Both the position numbers and the translations under genes were made by a program. The notes beneath the pieces are model-generated. The model saw only the letters and a program-made list of their open reading frames with translations, ran no database searches and had not been told where the DNA came from. A stretch of DNA of 64,000 nt, from assembly GCF_000010165.1 (NCBI RefSeq), contig NC_012491.1, forward strand, positions 1,006,501 through 1,070,500. The letters run 5' to 3'. Shown here piece after piece: positions 32,750-41,498 of the stretch (position 1 is its first letter; each line of letters begins with the position of its first letter). Source of the DNA: Brevibacillus brevis NBRC 100599. Its GTDB lineage: Bacteria > Bacillota > Bacilli > Brevibacillales > Brevibacillaceae.

Positions 32750-34090
32750 ATGAATATCACGACCACTGGCCCAAAAGGTCTTCCAATCTCAGGGAACTTG
32801 ATGGCATTTCGCCGATCGCCGCTTCAGTTCATCCGCGAAGCGGCAGAAGAGCATGGAGAAGTCGTCCATTTTCGCTTCGGTCCTTCCCGCCATATTTATC
32901 TGTTAACGAATCCGGATCACATCAAAGAGGTTTTGGTCAGCAAACAGGCGCATTTTCGAAAAGGGAAAGGACTACAGGTTGCGCGAGCTGTTGTAGGAGA
33001 TGGAATTCTTACCAGTGAAGGAAAAAAGCATTTGCGACAACGGCGGCTTATGCAGCCAGCTTTTCATCGAGATCGTATCGCCACCTACGGAGACGTGATG
33101 GTCCGGCAAGCAGTTGATCTCATGTCGGATTGGAAAACCGGGGAGCTGCGCGATATTCACTCGGACATGATGAAAGTAACGCTTGCGATCATTACGGAGA
33201 CGATGTTTGGCAAAACCGTCAAGGAAGGCGCCGATCAGATTGGACATGCCATCGATGTCGGTTTGAAATATGTGGCAAACAAAGGCTCCTCTTTTATCGA
33301 TATTCCGTTGTCCGTACCTACCAAAAGCAATCGGGAGTTCCTGGAGTCGAGTGAGCTGCTGGACAAAACGATCTACTCCTTGATCGAAGCGCGGCGTAAT
33401 AGCGAAGGAGAAGAGCACAAGGACTTGTTGGGGATGCTTTTGGCCGCGCGTGATGAAGATGATGGGGAGGGAATGACAGACGAGCAGGTGCGCGACGAGG
33501 TCATGACCATTTTTGTAGCTGGCCATGAGACGACTGCGAATACCATGTCGTGGATTTTCTATTTGCTGGCTACTCATCCCGAGGTGGAGAAAAAGCTACA
33601 TGACGAGCTGTCGACGGTGCTGTGTGATAAGCTGCCGACAGTCGAAGATCTTCCGCAGCTGAAGTATACGAATCTCATTGTACAGGAAACGCTGAGGCTC
33701 TATCCTGCGGCTTGGACGATTAACCGGGAAGTGGTAGATGAGGTTGAGATCGGCGGTCACACGTACAAGCCTGGGGAAACACTGATGATGAGCCAATATG
33801 TCATGCACCGTGACCCACGCTATTATGAGCAGGCTGAAGAATTCATTCCAGAGCGTTTTGACAGCGACCTCTTAAAAAGAAATCCGGCCTATGCTTATTT
33901 CCCGTTTGGCGGCGGGCCGCGTGTTTGTATTGGGAATAACTTTGCTTTGATGGAGGCAGCTTTGCTACTGGCGACGATTGCACAGCGATATCGACTACGA
34001 CTGGCTGAACCGAACCAGACAGTGGAGCCCGAGCCGTTGGTCACCTTGCGTCCCAAGAACGGACTGCCGATGCGTTTGGAGAAGAGATAG
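32750..34090 (+). CDS. Cytochrome P450
   Basis: 446 residues from ATG 32750, six bases after AGGAGG; the frame is open earlier, but that part crosses the bioY terminator. Landmarks: I-helix FVAGHETTANTMSW, ExxR in ETLRLYPAAW, the PERF segment IPERFDSDL, and the heme loop FPFGGGPRVCIGNN with the cysteine ligand. It is a soluble, self-standing P450 with no fused reductase, of the CYP102/CYP4-like rather than the BioI type. The substrate is unknown (fatty acid or lipid oxidation is a guess). No redox partner gene is adjacent. Confidence 0.93.
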   Translation: MNITTTGPKGLPISGNLMAFRRSPLQFIREAAEEHGEVVHFRFGPSRHIYLLTNPDHIKEVLVSKQAHFRKGKGLQVARAVVGDGILTSEGKKHLRQRRLMQPAFHRDRIATYGDVMVRQAVDLMSDWKTGELRDIHSDMMKVTLAIITETMFGKTVKEGADQIGHAIDVGLKYVANKGSSFIDIPLSVPTKSNREFLESSELLDKTIYSLIEARRNSEGEEHKDLLGMLLAARDEDDGEGMTDEQVRDEVMTIFVAGHETTANTMSWIFYLLATHPEVEKKLHDELSTVLCDKLPTVEDLPQLKYTNLIVQETLRLYPAAWTINREVVDEVEIGGHTYKPGETLMMSQYVMHRDPRYYEQAEEFIPERFDSDLLKRNPAYAYFPFGGGPRVCIGNNFALMEAALLLATIAQRYRLRLAEPNQTVEPEPLVTLRPKNGLPMRLEKR

Positions 34091-34257
34091 AAAAAAATGG
34101 AAGTTAGGGGGCAAAAAAAGAGGCATCTTATCACTACGGTTTCGCCGATTGTGTCAGATACCGAACTGGGGGTTATTTATCACTGAAAGCAACATGCTTA
34201 CAAAAATGATTTTACAAGTAAAATATAAAGAAATAATTAATTGAGAATAAATCTATA

Positions 34258-34287
34258 TAAAGTAAGGGTAGCTTGAGAAAGCTACCC
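34258..34287 (-). terminator. Terminator at the end of the two-component operon
   Basis: GGGTAGCTT pairs with AAGCTACCC around a four-base loop; the minus strand continues TTACTTTAT. It includes the histidine kinase stop codon. Confidence 0.75.
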
Positions 34288-35667
34288 GTGGAAGAAGGGG
34301 ATGGTGAAGGAGAAACTGCTTCCCATTCCCAATTCACTGTTTACCATCAGATCTCCGCCGTGAAGCCGGACGATGCTCTTACAAATCGTTAAGCCTAAGC
34401 CTGTACCGCCACTGTTGCGATTTCGTGATTTTTCCGCCCGATAAAACTTGGTGAAAATCTTCGTCAAGTCTTCAGCGGCGATTCCTTCTCCTTTGTCGAT
34501 TACAGTAAAAAGGACATGTCCTTCTCGCTGATCACAAGTAAGGTAAATGGAGCCATCCGGTTTGTTGTAGTGAATGGCGTTGTTCAACAAATTTTCCATG
34601 ACACGGCGCAGCTTAGTCTCATCCGCTTCGATGTGAAGTTCATTGGAGATTCGTAGCTTCCATTGAAACGTGAGGCCTGCCTCTTTGATTCTTGGCAAAT
34701 AGTCCTCAATAATTCCTCGCAAGAAGCTTTTGACATGAATGCGGTTAATGCTAAGTCGAACTTCGGAGCTTTGCGTGGTGAAGTCCTGCAGCTCATCCAG
34801 CAACTTTTCCAAGTCCGTCGTTTTTAGCTCGATCTTGCCCATCTGTTTCTGTATTTTGGTCATATCCGTCACGCGACCAGAGCCGATGTATGAGGCATAA
34901 CCTTTGATCGTGGTGAGAGGTGTACGGAAGTCGTGGGCGATCGAAGCAATCATTTCAGCCTGTCTTTCTTCCGCTAAGCGAAGCTCATCAACCATTTCCC
35001 CGAAATATCGAAAGAGTTGCCCAAATTCATCATGCGATCGATACGTAAATGTGACCAGCCGCTTCCCTTCCTGGATTTCTTGGGTGACGCGCGATAATTC
35101 GTTAACCGGCCGTAGTATCCAGCGAACGAACAAAGCGAGCAGAACCAATCCTACCAGACTAATGCTTCCGTAAATAAACCAAAGCATCATGGAAACCCCT
35201 GTCGTAGCCATCATGTCGTAATCATCCGTGTAGAAATAAACAACAATCTCCCCTGTACGCGGTGGCTCCTGCTGAAAATGGTACTCAGCGACCACTTTGA
35301 GGTCATTTTGCTTAGCAGAATCGCCACGGCTTGATGAGGAGGGGGAAGGCATTTTTAAATTATAGGCGCTTGATGTTTTGCTGTAGATAGTGTTTCCATT
35401 GGCATCCTTCACGAGCATGCGGTACATCACGTCGTCTGGCAACTGCTTCTCAAGCTCCATGCGTTCGATTGGGTCCTTGAAATTACTGACGAGAAGCAGT
35501 TGATTGAGCATGACCTTTTCTGCGGCTTCCTTCTCAGCCTGGTACTGATTATGCCGGTCATTTTTGAGTTGAGCGACAATAATGTCTTGAAAAACAAATT
35601 TAAACAACAAAATGTTGAGTGTGAGCAAGGCAATGAAGGAGAGAAAAATTTTATTGCGCAAGCTCAT
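34282..35667 (-). CDS. Sensor histidine kinase
   Basis: 461 residues. An N-terminal membrane helix (IFLSFIALLTLNILLFKFVF), a ~140-residue extracytoplasmic sensor, and a second helix (MLWFIYGSISLVGLVLLALFVRWIL) lead to a HAMP domain, the H-box IASIAHDFRTPLTTIKGYASYI, and ATPase boxes N (NLLNNAIHYNKPDGSI), G1 (DKGEGI) and G2 (GGTGLGLTIC). The start codon lies directly after the response regulator stop (TAA-ATG, with GGGGAG upstream), so the two are co-translated. The signal is unknown. Confidence 0.93.
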   Translation of the reverse strand: MSLRNKIFLSFIALLTLNILLFKFVFQDIIVAQLKNDRHNQYQAEKEAAEKVMLNQLLLVSNFKDPIERMELEKQLPDDVMYRMLVKDANGNTIYSKTSSAYNLKMPSPSSSSRGDSAKQNDLKVVAEYHFQQEPPRTGEIVVYFYTDDYDMMATTGVSMMLWFIYGSISLVGLVLLALFVRWILRPVNELSRVTQEIQEGKRLVTFTYRSHDEFGQLFRYFGEMVDELRLAEERQAEMIASIAHDFRTPLTTIKGYASYIGSGRVTDMTKIQKQMGKIELKTTDLEKLLDELQDFTTQSSEVRLSINRIHVKSFLRGIIEDYLPRIKEAGLTFQWKLRISNELHIEADETKLRRVMENLLNNAIHYNKPDGSIYLTCDQREGHVLFTVIDKGEGIAAEDLTKIFTKFYRAEKSRNRNSGGTGLGLTICKSIVRLHGGDLMVNSELGMGSSFSFTIPFFHG

Positions 35668-36387
35668 TTAAAGCTTCTCCCCGATAAAAACGTAGCCTGT
35701 CCCCCATTGTGTTTTAATGAATTGACGTTCCGTTTCCAGCTTCTCACGGAGGTTTTTAATATGGACCGTCACTGTATTGAGCGAGCCATAACCATATCCC
35801 CAAACACGGTCATAAATTTGCTCTCTTGTAAAGACGATGCCCGCATTTTCTGCGAGGAAGGTGAGTAGTTGAAATTCTTTGGTAGAGAGCTCGATCTTTT
35901 GGTTACATACATATACGGAATACGTTTCTTTATGAATTTCCAAGTCCTTAAATTTCAAAACCGTAATCGGAGAAGAGGCTGTTTCCTTCTCAGGCTGCTC
36001 TTCGGTATGCTTGCGAATGCGCTCATAGCGACGAAGGTGGGCACGAATGCGAGCGAGCAACTCTTCCGTATCAAAAGGCTTCGTGATGTAATCGTCTGCG
36101 CCGATTTCAAAGCCGACTACCTTATCTACCGCTTTTCCTTTTGCACTGAGAAACAGTATAGGCAAATCCCACTCACGGCGAATTTGAGAGCAGAGCTCAT
36201 AGCCACTCATGTTGGGCATCATAATATCCAAAAGGATCAGGTTGGGACGCTCACCTTGGCTGAGCAACGAGAGTGCATCTTCTCCGCTTTCAGCAGAGGA
36301 AACGCTGAAGCCCTCGTTCTCCAAAATGTCTTCTAGCAGTTCAATAATCTCCAGATTGTCATCGACAATTAAAATGTGATCTTTCAC
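35668..36387 (-). CDS. OmpR/PhoB-family response regulator
   Basis: 239 residues. The receiver domain holds the acidic pair in ILIVDDN, the phospho-acceptor Asp in LILLDIMMP, the T/S in LFLSAKG and K in YITKPF. A charged linker with 'EEQPEKETASSP' precedes the winged-helix DNA-binding domain (LSTKEFQLLTFLAENAGIVFTREQIYDRVWGYGYGSLNTVTVHIKNLREKL). It is partner of the kinase encoded next and the first gene of the operon. Confidence 0.95.
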   Translation of the reverse strand: MKDHILIVDDNLEIIELLEDILENEGFSVSSAESGEDALSLLSQGERPNLILLDIMMPNMSGYELCSQIRREWDLPILFLSAKGKAVDKVVGFEIGADDYITKPFDTEELLARIRAHLRRYERIRKHTEEQPEKETASSPITVLKFKDLEIHKETYSVYVCNQKIELSTKEFQLLTFLAENAGIVFTREQIYDRVWGYGYGSLNTVTVHIKNLREKLETERQFIKTQWGTGYVFIGEKL

Positions 36388-36552
36388 CGGAACAACCCCC
36401 AGTTACTTCTATTAATAAGGAATACCATTCAAAGAATGGGTCTTGTCTATCATAACATGCTTTGCCCCTATCAGGGGAAGAAACCCCGTAAGTTATTAAG
36501 TTGTTCTAATATGTGAGGGTACCTCTTTAGACCAGGTACTAAATTTCGTCAG

Positions 36553-36590
36553 AAAAAGCCAGAGACGTAGTGTCCCTGGCTTTTATTATT
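36553..36590 (-). terminator. Terminator of the NlpC/P60 gene
   Basis: AAAAGCCAG pairs with CTGGCTTTT; the minus strand reads CTGGCTTTTTCTG, 12 bases after the stop codon. Confidence 0.8.
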
Positions 36591-36601
36591 TTGCCGAATG
36601 A

Positions 36602-37123
36602 CTATTTTTTAGCTGGTTTTTCCGGCAACGATGCAGCTTGCACCGCTTTTTCCTTATTCGGAGTTTCTGCTTTCGCTAGAACAGGAGCACTGAGACGCTT
36701 GGCGCCTACATAACGCTTGCTCCAGTAGTATGGATCGTTCAACTTGGTGTTGACGACTCCACGACCAGATTCCGAGTGCACGAATGTGCCGTCTCCGATG
36801 TAGATACCCACATGAGAAATGCTGCGACCGTTCGTATTGAAGAATACGAGATCGCCTGGTTGCAAATCTTTTCTGTCTACCTCTGTACCTAATTCGTACT
36901 GGGAAGCAGAATTGTGAGGCAGGTCTACACCTAACGCATCAAATACGTAGCGTGTGAAACCGGAGCAGTCAAAGCCCTTTTTGGACGAGCCGGAAGATTT
37001 GTAAGGGGTACCGTACAAGTCGCTGACAACTTCATGGAGAGTATTCTCCTCAGCAGCCTGTGCAGCGCCTGCCCCCATAGCAAGTAATCCAGCCATAAAT
37101 AAAGATAAAACCATCTTGCGCAA
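36602..37123 (-). CDS. Secreted NlpC/P60 cell-wall endopeptidase
   Basis: 173 residues from TTG 37123, behind GGGAG. A signal peptide (MRKMVLSLFMAGLLAMGAGAAQAA) is followed directly by the NlpC/P60 domain: catalytic Cys in GFDCSGFTRYVFDALG, His in ISHVGIYIGDGTFVHS, and a polar residue later. There is no SH3 or LysM wall-binding domain, only an Ala/Lys-rich tail. It should cut peptide stems of peptidoglycan. A c-di-AMP riboswitch covers its leader, fitting the known use of this riboswitch on wall hydrolase genes. Confidence 0.92.
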   Translation of the reverse strand: MRKMVLSLFMAGLLAMGAGAAQAAEENTLHEVVSDLYGTPYKSSGSSKKGFDCSGFTRYVFDALGVDLPHNSASQYELGTEVDRKDLQPGDLVFFNTNGRSISHVGIYIGDGTFVHSESGRGVVNTKLNDPYYWSKRYVGAKRLSAPVLAKAETPNKEKAVQAASLPEKPAKK

Positions 37124-37129
37124 AAGAAA

Positions 37130-37262
37130 CTGCTCCCTTCGTGAGCCTACGAGGTTAGCTGAAGGGTTCGGTCGAAAGGACGCCCTAGGCTGCTAGGAGT
37201 AGCAACCATTCACCCCAAAAACGTGGTTCCCCCGTTTCCGCTAAGCGGAATTCGGCTATTTT
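37130..37262 (-). promoter_or_regulatory. c-di-AMP riboswitch (ydaO/yuaA type)
   Basis: On the minus strand the leader shows the ydaO-class conserved blocks in order: CCGCTTAGCGGAAACGGGGG, AACCACG, GGGGTGAAT, CTAGGGCGTCCTTTCGACCG and AACCC, then CAGCTAACCTCGTAGGC and GAAGGGAG. The final block overlaps the ribosome binding region of the NlpC/P60 gene, so translation or read-through would fall when c-di-AMP is high. It ends about seven bases before the TTG start. Confidence 0.9.
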
Positions 37263-37416
37263 TCGATGTTTTTTTACACGCACTCTTACGAAGATTCTAC
37301 GCCAGTCCTTTTTTTCCTTCTTTTTATCTGTTCATTCACATATTCGTCACAAAGATAGCGTCAAATGCTGTAACGTTTTCGTTCGACAGTGCAAGCCGCC
37401 TTTCGACGTGGGCTTA

Positions 37417-37480
37417 TTCCTGCCTTGCGAGAGAGCTCGTCCGATTAAGGCAGGAAAATGTCTCCGTCCAAGGACGGAGG
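37417..37480 (+). promoter_or_regulatory. Two consecutive hairpins in the leader of the lia-like operon
   Basis: CCTGCCTT and AAGGCAGG (37419-37454) enclose 20 bases, followed by CTCCGTCC-AA-GGACGGAG (37461-37478). They occupy the ~320-base gap ahead of the liaI-like gene, which has no credible gene (a 118-codon frame there is judged accidental). No poly-T follows, so a structured 5' leader or a LiaR-controlled promoter zone is possible. Confidence 0.4.
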
Positions 37481-37586
37481 GAAAAACCAACCGCACGCCC
37501 GTTATGGGAAGCCTATACCGAGGGCTACAATAAGGGCATAACGTTCCACAAGCACCACAAGCAAAACGAATGGAGGTAAGCGAGTA

Positions 37587-37991
37587 ATGAGCGAACGGTC
37601 TGGCAAAGTACTACTCGGGCTGGTTCTGCTGCTAGTCGGTGGGTTGGTTCTTCTCGATCTGGTTGGTATCGATATCGGAGACTTGCTCGGGTTTATCATT
37701 CCCGGCGTGATCATGATATACGGTGCCAAAAAGATCATGGGACAAACCGGTTCACGATTTTGGGGAATCCTGGTCTTCCTATTCGGGTTCCTGATGTTGA
37801 TTGGCAAGCTTGACCTACTGTTTCACGCGCTTCTGGCCATTGGGGTGATTTATCTGGGATATCGCTTACTGCGTCCCAGCCAAGAACCTAAACAAGCGCC
37901 ACCTGCTTGGGAGCGTGAATGGGCCCAAAAAGTATTAAAGGAAGATACGCTGGACACTTGGGAGAGAGATGTAAGAAGACGCCCACAGTAA
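37587..37991 (+). CDS. liaI: LiaI-like / LiaF-N-like membrane protein
   Basis: 134 residues; ATG 37587 after TGGAGG. Four short hydrophobic segments make a compact membrane domain (LGLVLLLVGGLVLLDLVGIDIGDLLGFIIPGVIMIYGAKKI...FWGILVFLFGFLMLIGKLD...LLAIGVIYLGYRLL), like the transmembrane domain of LiaF and LiaI. The C-terminus is charged and cytoplasmic. It is the first gene of an operon continuing with PspA/LiaH. In Bacillus LiaI anchors LiaH at the membrane under envelope stress. Confidence 0.75.
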   Translation: MSERSGKVLLGLVLLLVGGLVLLDLVGIDIGDLLGFIIPGVIMIYGAKKIMGQTGSRFWGILVFLFGFLMLIGKLDLLFHALLAIGVIYLGYRLLRPSQEPKQAPPAWEREWAQKVLKEDTLDTWERDVRRRPQ

Positions 37992-38055
37992 CGCCAATGT
38001 CGCAAGAGTCTTTTGGATGAACAATATGATGTGATATGATGAGGAGGAAAAAATA

Positions 38056-38751
38056 ATGAGTATCTTTAAACGTTTGCGTGACCTGACAGTAGCTTCGGTA
38101 AATGATGCATTGGATTCAATGGAAGATCCGGTAGTAATGCTGAATCAATATATGCGTGACATGGAAGTAGAAATCGGACAAGTTGAAGTAGCGGTTGCCC
38201 GTCAGGTTGCTCTGGAAAAGAAATTCCGTCAGCAATTGGACGAAGCCAATGCTCTGATCGAAAAACGTGATCGCCAAGTCAAGCTCGCCTTGACTGAAGG
38301 AGAAGACGAGTTGGCTCGTCGAGCACTCGCTGACAAGAAGCAGTACGAAGGCCGTGCAGCGGAATATGAAACTCTCTACCTGTCAGCATCCGAGTCAGCT
38401 ACGCAAATGCGCGAGAAGCTGGCTGAGCTGAAGGAAGAGTTCTATAAAATGCGTGCGAAAAAGTTCACTCTGATGGCACGTGCACAAGTAGCTCGTACCC
38501 AAAAGCAAGTCAATCAAGCAGTTGTCGGTATCGGCAATCAGTCCGCAGGCCGTGGCTTCGCTCGCATGGAAGAGAAAGTCATGCGCATGGAAGCAGAAGC
38601 GCAAATGAGCGGGCAATGGCGCCAAACGAACCGCGCTTGGGAGAACGCTTTGTCTGAGCTGGAAAAGGATGATCTCGATGCAGAACTTGCCAGCATCAAA
38701 GCATCCATTAATGAAGTAAAAACACCGGTAGCCAAACCAGTACAATCCTAA
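38056..38751 (+). CDS. liaH: PspA/IM30-family phage-shock protein, LiaH-like
   Basis: 231 residues; ATG 38056 after GAGGAGG. The long coiled-coil PspA pattern is plain: IFKRLRDLTVASVNDALDSMEDPVVMLNQYMRDMEVEIGQVEVAVARQVALEKKFRQQLDEA through to the helical end. PspA/LiaH proteins form rings or spirals on the inner membrane face and keep it intact under antibiotic stress. Position after liaI and before liaFSR supports LiaH. A gap of 94 bases follows before the methyltransferase gene. Confidence 0.93.
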   Translation: MSIFKRLRDLTVASVNDALDSMEDPVVMLNQYMRDMEVEIGQVEVAVARQVALEKKFRQQLDEANALIEKRDRQVKLALTEGEDELARRALADKKQYEGRAAEYETLYLSASESATQMREKLAELKEEFYKMRAKKFTLMARAQVARTQKQVNQAVVGIGNQSAGRGFARMEEKVMRMEAEAQMSGQWRQTNRAWENALSELEKDDLDAELASIKASINEVKTPVAKPVQS

Positions 38752-38845
38752 TTCAACAGGAACTGGGGGACAAGGTGTAGAATAGAGTGTGTCAATTCGG
38801 CAGCCTGTGTACATCAGGCTGCTTTTCCCCTAGGAGGTACGATTC

Positions 38846-39424
38846 TTGCAGGACTTCTTGGTCTTTTTGCGGCGGTTTATCGCTGAGCCTGGACGCGTCG
38901 GTAGTATCATCCCCAGCTCTCGTTTTTTATGTGAGCAAATGTTGAAAAGCGTCGATTGGGCTTCAACCGATGTGATCCTGGAGCTGGGACCTGGTACAGG
39001 GGCTTTTACCCAAACGATCTATCAGCGCTTGCATCCCGGCACACAGTACGTGCTCGTGGAACGAGATTCCCAATTTCGCTCTATGCTTCAATCACGTTTT
39101 CCCGATCTTCCTATCAGGGAGGAAGCGACTAAACTTAGGTCTTACTTGGAGGAGCAGGACCTTGCAGGTGCAGATGTCATTATCTCAGGTCTGCCATTCG
39201 CCAACTTTCAACAAGAGCTGCGGGCAGCAATTCTGGACGAAGTTCAATCTGTACTGAAGCCAGGGGGCCTATTTATTACATTCCAATATTCGCTACAACT
39301 CCAAGCTGAGTTGCAGGATCGTTTTCCCTGGGTCAAGATCGACTTTACCCTGTTGAACATTCCGCCTGCATTCATCTATACATGTCGTAATGGACAAAGT
39401 GAAAACGATCAGCGTGGGGCGTGA
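38846..39424 (+). CDS. SAM-dependent methyltransferase, phospholipid N-methyltransferase-like
   Basis: 192 residues from TTG 38846, eight bases after TAGGAGG. The start FLRRFIAEPGRVGSIIPSSRFLCEQML and the SAM motif VILELGPGTGAFTQTI, then VERDSQF and IISGLPFANF, match bacterial PmtA-like phospholipid methyltransferases and KsgA-like rRNA enzymes; the 'P-S-S-R/x-L' N-terminus favours the phospholipid branch. A membrane-lipid or resistance-type methyltransferase inside an envelope-stress operon is not part of the B. subtilis lia locus. The substrate is unproven. Confidence 0.75.
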   Translation: MQDFLVFLRRFIAEPGRVGSIIPSSRFLCEQMLKSVDWASTDVILELGPGTGAFTQTIYQRLHPGTQYVLVERDSQFRSMLQSRFPDLPIREEATKLRSYLEEQDLAGADVIISGLPFANFQQELRAAILDEVQSVLKPGGLFITFQYSLQLQAELQDRFPWVKIDFTLLNIPPAFIYTCRNGQSENDQRGA

Positions 39425-39438
39425 GAGAGGAGACTTTT

Positions 39439-40329
39439 GTGAAACTGTCCCGTTTACACAAAATGTTGGCTGGTGTCCTGATTATTTTTACGGGAATCGG
39501 TCTTTTGTTAGACAGTTTGGGTATCATATCGTTCGGTCTGTTTGATTTGTGGCCGATGGTGCTTATTTATTTTGGCCTTCGTTTGTGGGGGAATAAAAAT
39601 CGGATTGGCGGAGGGATTCTATTCTCTCTGGGGACCATCATCGCGACGGACATGTGGTTTGGTGTCGGGATTGATGATTTGTTCCAGATTGCAGTACCAA
39701 TCGTGTTTATTTATTTCGGCTTTCAGTTGATTCGGGGCAAGAACAGCAGACGAGATCGCTATGTGAATCAACCATTGGGAGAGAGTGGGACCCCATCTGC
39801 TGCGGAGACGATTTTGACTAGTGATGCGAGTGTCCCGAATGACGTGAACGTTTCAACAGCGGAACGCCCTTGGCAAGACAACTGGAACAAATGGAAGCAT
39901 GTTGGTGGCAAAATTCCTCATCACGAAAACATGTCTTCATCACCTGACGACATGTTGCCAAAAGATTCCCGCAGTTCTCTGATTGGGGATTATCACCTGA
40001 CTTCCGGGCGTTTTGAACTGAGTTACTTGCATGTCTGGCATGGAATCGGGGATGTTGTGATTGATCTTTCTCGGGCAGTGTTGATGCGGGATGAGGCGTT
40101 TCTTGTCGTAGAGGGCTGGGTAGGCGATGTGACGATTTATGTGCCTATCGATCTTCCTGTATCGGTAACGGCAGGCTTGAGTATTGGTGACCTGGAGGTG
40201 CTAAGCCACCGGCAGGGAGGTATCAATCGCAGTGTTAAGATTCGTTCTGATCAGTATGATGAAGCATTGCAAAAAGTAAACTTGCATATCTCGCTGCTTG
40301 TCGGCGATATAAAAGTCAAGTACATCTAG
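39439..40329 (+). CDS. liaF: LiaF-like membrane regulator
   Basis: 296 residues from GTG 39439 (AGAGAGGAGA upstream; GTG 39421 is an alternative). Four hydrophobic segments in the first ~95 residues repeat the LiaI-like domain (LAGVLIIFTGIGLLLDSLGIISFGLFDLWPMVLIYFGLRLW...). A polar linker follows, then a C-terminal beta-rich LiaF domain (RSSLIGDYHLTSGRFELSYLHVWHGIGDVVIDLSRAVLM...VDLPVSV...GDLEVLSHRQGG). LiaF keeps LiaS/LiaR silent until the envelope is damaged. It is followed by liaS after 13 bases. Confidence 0.9.
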   Translation: MKLSRLHKMLAGVLIIFTGIGLLLDSLGIISFGLFDLWPMVLIYFGLRLWGNKNRIGGGILFSLGTIIATDMWFGVGIDDLFQIAVPIVFIYFGFQLIRGKNSRRDRYVNQPLGESGTPSAAETILTSDASVPNDVNVSTAERPWQDNWNKWKHVGGKIPHHENMSSSPDDMLPKDSRSSLIGDYHLTSGRFELSYLHVWHGIGDVVIDLSRAVLMRDEAFLVVEGWVGDVTIYVPIDLPVSVTAGLSIGDLEVLSHRQGGINRSVKIRSDQYDEALQKVNLHISLLVGDIKVKYI

Positions 40330-40342
40330 GAGGTACTGGCGG

Positions 40343-41491
40343 ATGCGTCGACAGCGATTGGCAAGTATTCAGTGGCAATACGTGCGCTATGGCATGTTAC
40401 TGGCCGTCAGTGCAATTACTGCCGCGTTTATTTGTTTCTTTTGGCTATACTTTTTATGGAAAGATCACCCCGGGATTCATCGGTGGTACAACGAAATAAT
40501 TAGCGACCGCAACCTCGTGAAGTGGCTGGCAGAATATATAGGCATCAATCTGCCTACCGATCCAGAGGGCTTGATTCAGCTTGCTGCTTTTGTTGTTTCT
40601 TTGCCGGCAGGTGTCTTAGTGGCATTGATCATTTCCTATATCATCGGTAATTTGTTGAAAAAAAGACTCAGTGTACTGTGGGAAGCTGCCATGAAGCTTG
40701 GACGCGGGATGCTGTCATATCGGGTTCCCGAATTGGGCGTCGATGAAGTCGGCGAATTAGGATGGCAGATTAATCGCTTGGCTTCGCAATGGGAAGAGCA
40801 AGTAGCATCTTTGCAGCGGTTGTCGAACCACAATGCGGCTCTCGCAGAGCAATTGAAGCATGCAGCAGTAACTGAGGAGCGACAGAGATTGGCGAGAGAA
40901 CTGCATGACGCGGTCAGCCAGCAGTTGTTCGCCATCGCCATGACGACTGCGGCGATGAAGCGGCTTGTAGAAAAAAATCCTCAGCGTGCAGCCCAACAGA
41001 TTGAATTGGTCGAAGAGATGGCAGCAGCTGCACAAGCAGAGATGAGGGCATTGCTCTTGCACCTTCGCCCGGCTACGTTACAAAACAAGTCATTGAAGGA
41101 AGCTATTCTGGAACTTTTAGATGAGCTGACGCGTAAAAATACCATGCAGCTTACTTGGGAGATCGAAGACGTCGAAGGCTTGCCGAGTGGAATTGAGGAT
41201 CATTTGTTCCGTATTTTGCAGGAGTCCTTGTCCAATACATTGCGGCATGCCAGAGCTACCCAGATTGCAGTGAAGCTATTTACACTGCAAGAGCAGGTTC
41301 GCCTGCGAGTAACGGATGACGGTGTTGGTTTTGATCCGGATGGGGAGAAAATGACGTCCTACGGTTTGCGCAGCATGCAAGAGCGCGTAGCAGAGGTTGG
41401 AGGCTCCATGGAGATTTACTCGGCGATTGGGAAGGGGACGCAAATTGAGGTGCGTATTCCTATAGTGTTACAGACGGAACGGGAAGGGTGA
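40343..41491 (+). CDS. liaS: LiaS-like sensor histidine kinase
   Basis: 382 residues. Two membrane helices (residues ~15-37 and ~76-98) flank a short outer loop of about 40 residues, followed by a HAMP segment and a HisKA_3 domain with H-box EERQRLARELHDAVSQQLFAIAM, and a HATPase with DDGVGFDP and YGLRSMQERVAEVGG. The short sensor and the liaF neighbour fit LiaS, which reports cell-wall damage through LiaF. It is larger at the periplasmic loop than B. subtilis LiaS as I recall. Confidence 0.92.
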   Translation: MRRQRLASIQWQYVRYGMLLAVSAITAAFICFFWLYFLWKDHPGIHRWYNEIISDRNLVKWLAEYIGINLPTDPEGLIQLAAFVVSLPAGVLVALIISYIIGNLLKKRLSVLWEAAMKLGRGMLSYRVPELGVDEVGELGWQINRLASQWEEQVASLQRLSNHNAALAEQLKHAAVTEERQRLARELHDAVSQQLFAIAMTTAAMKRLVEKNPQRAAQQIELVEEMAAAAQAEMRALLLHLRPATLQNKSLKEAILELLDELTRKNTMQLTWEIEDVEGLPSGIEDHLFRILQESLSNTLRHARATQIAVKLFTLQEQVRLRVTDDGVGFDPDGEKMTSYGLRSMQERVAEVGGSMEIYSAIGKGTQIEVRIPIVLQTEREG

Positions 41492-41498
41492 AGGCTCG

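Noticed and set aside
37223-37579. 118-codon plus-strand open frame ahead of the lia operon
   Set aside because: It overlaps the c-di-AMP riboswitch on the other strand, lacks an RBS and has no protein-like pattern.
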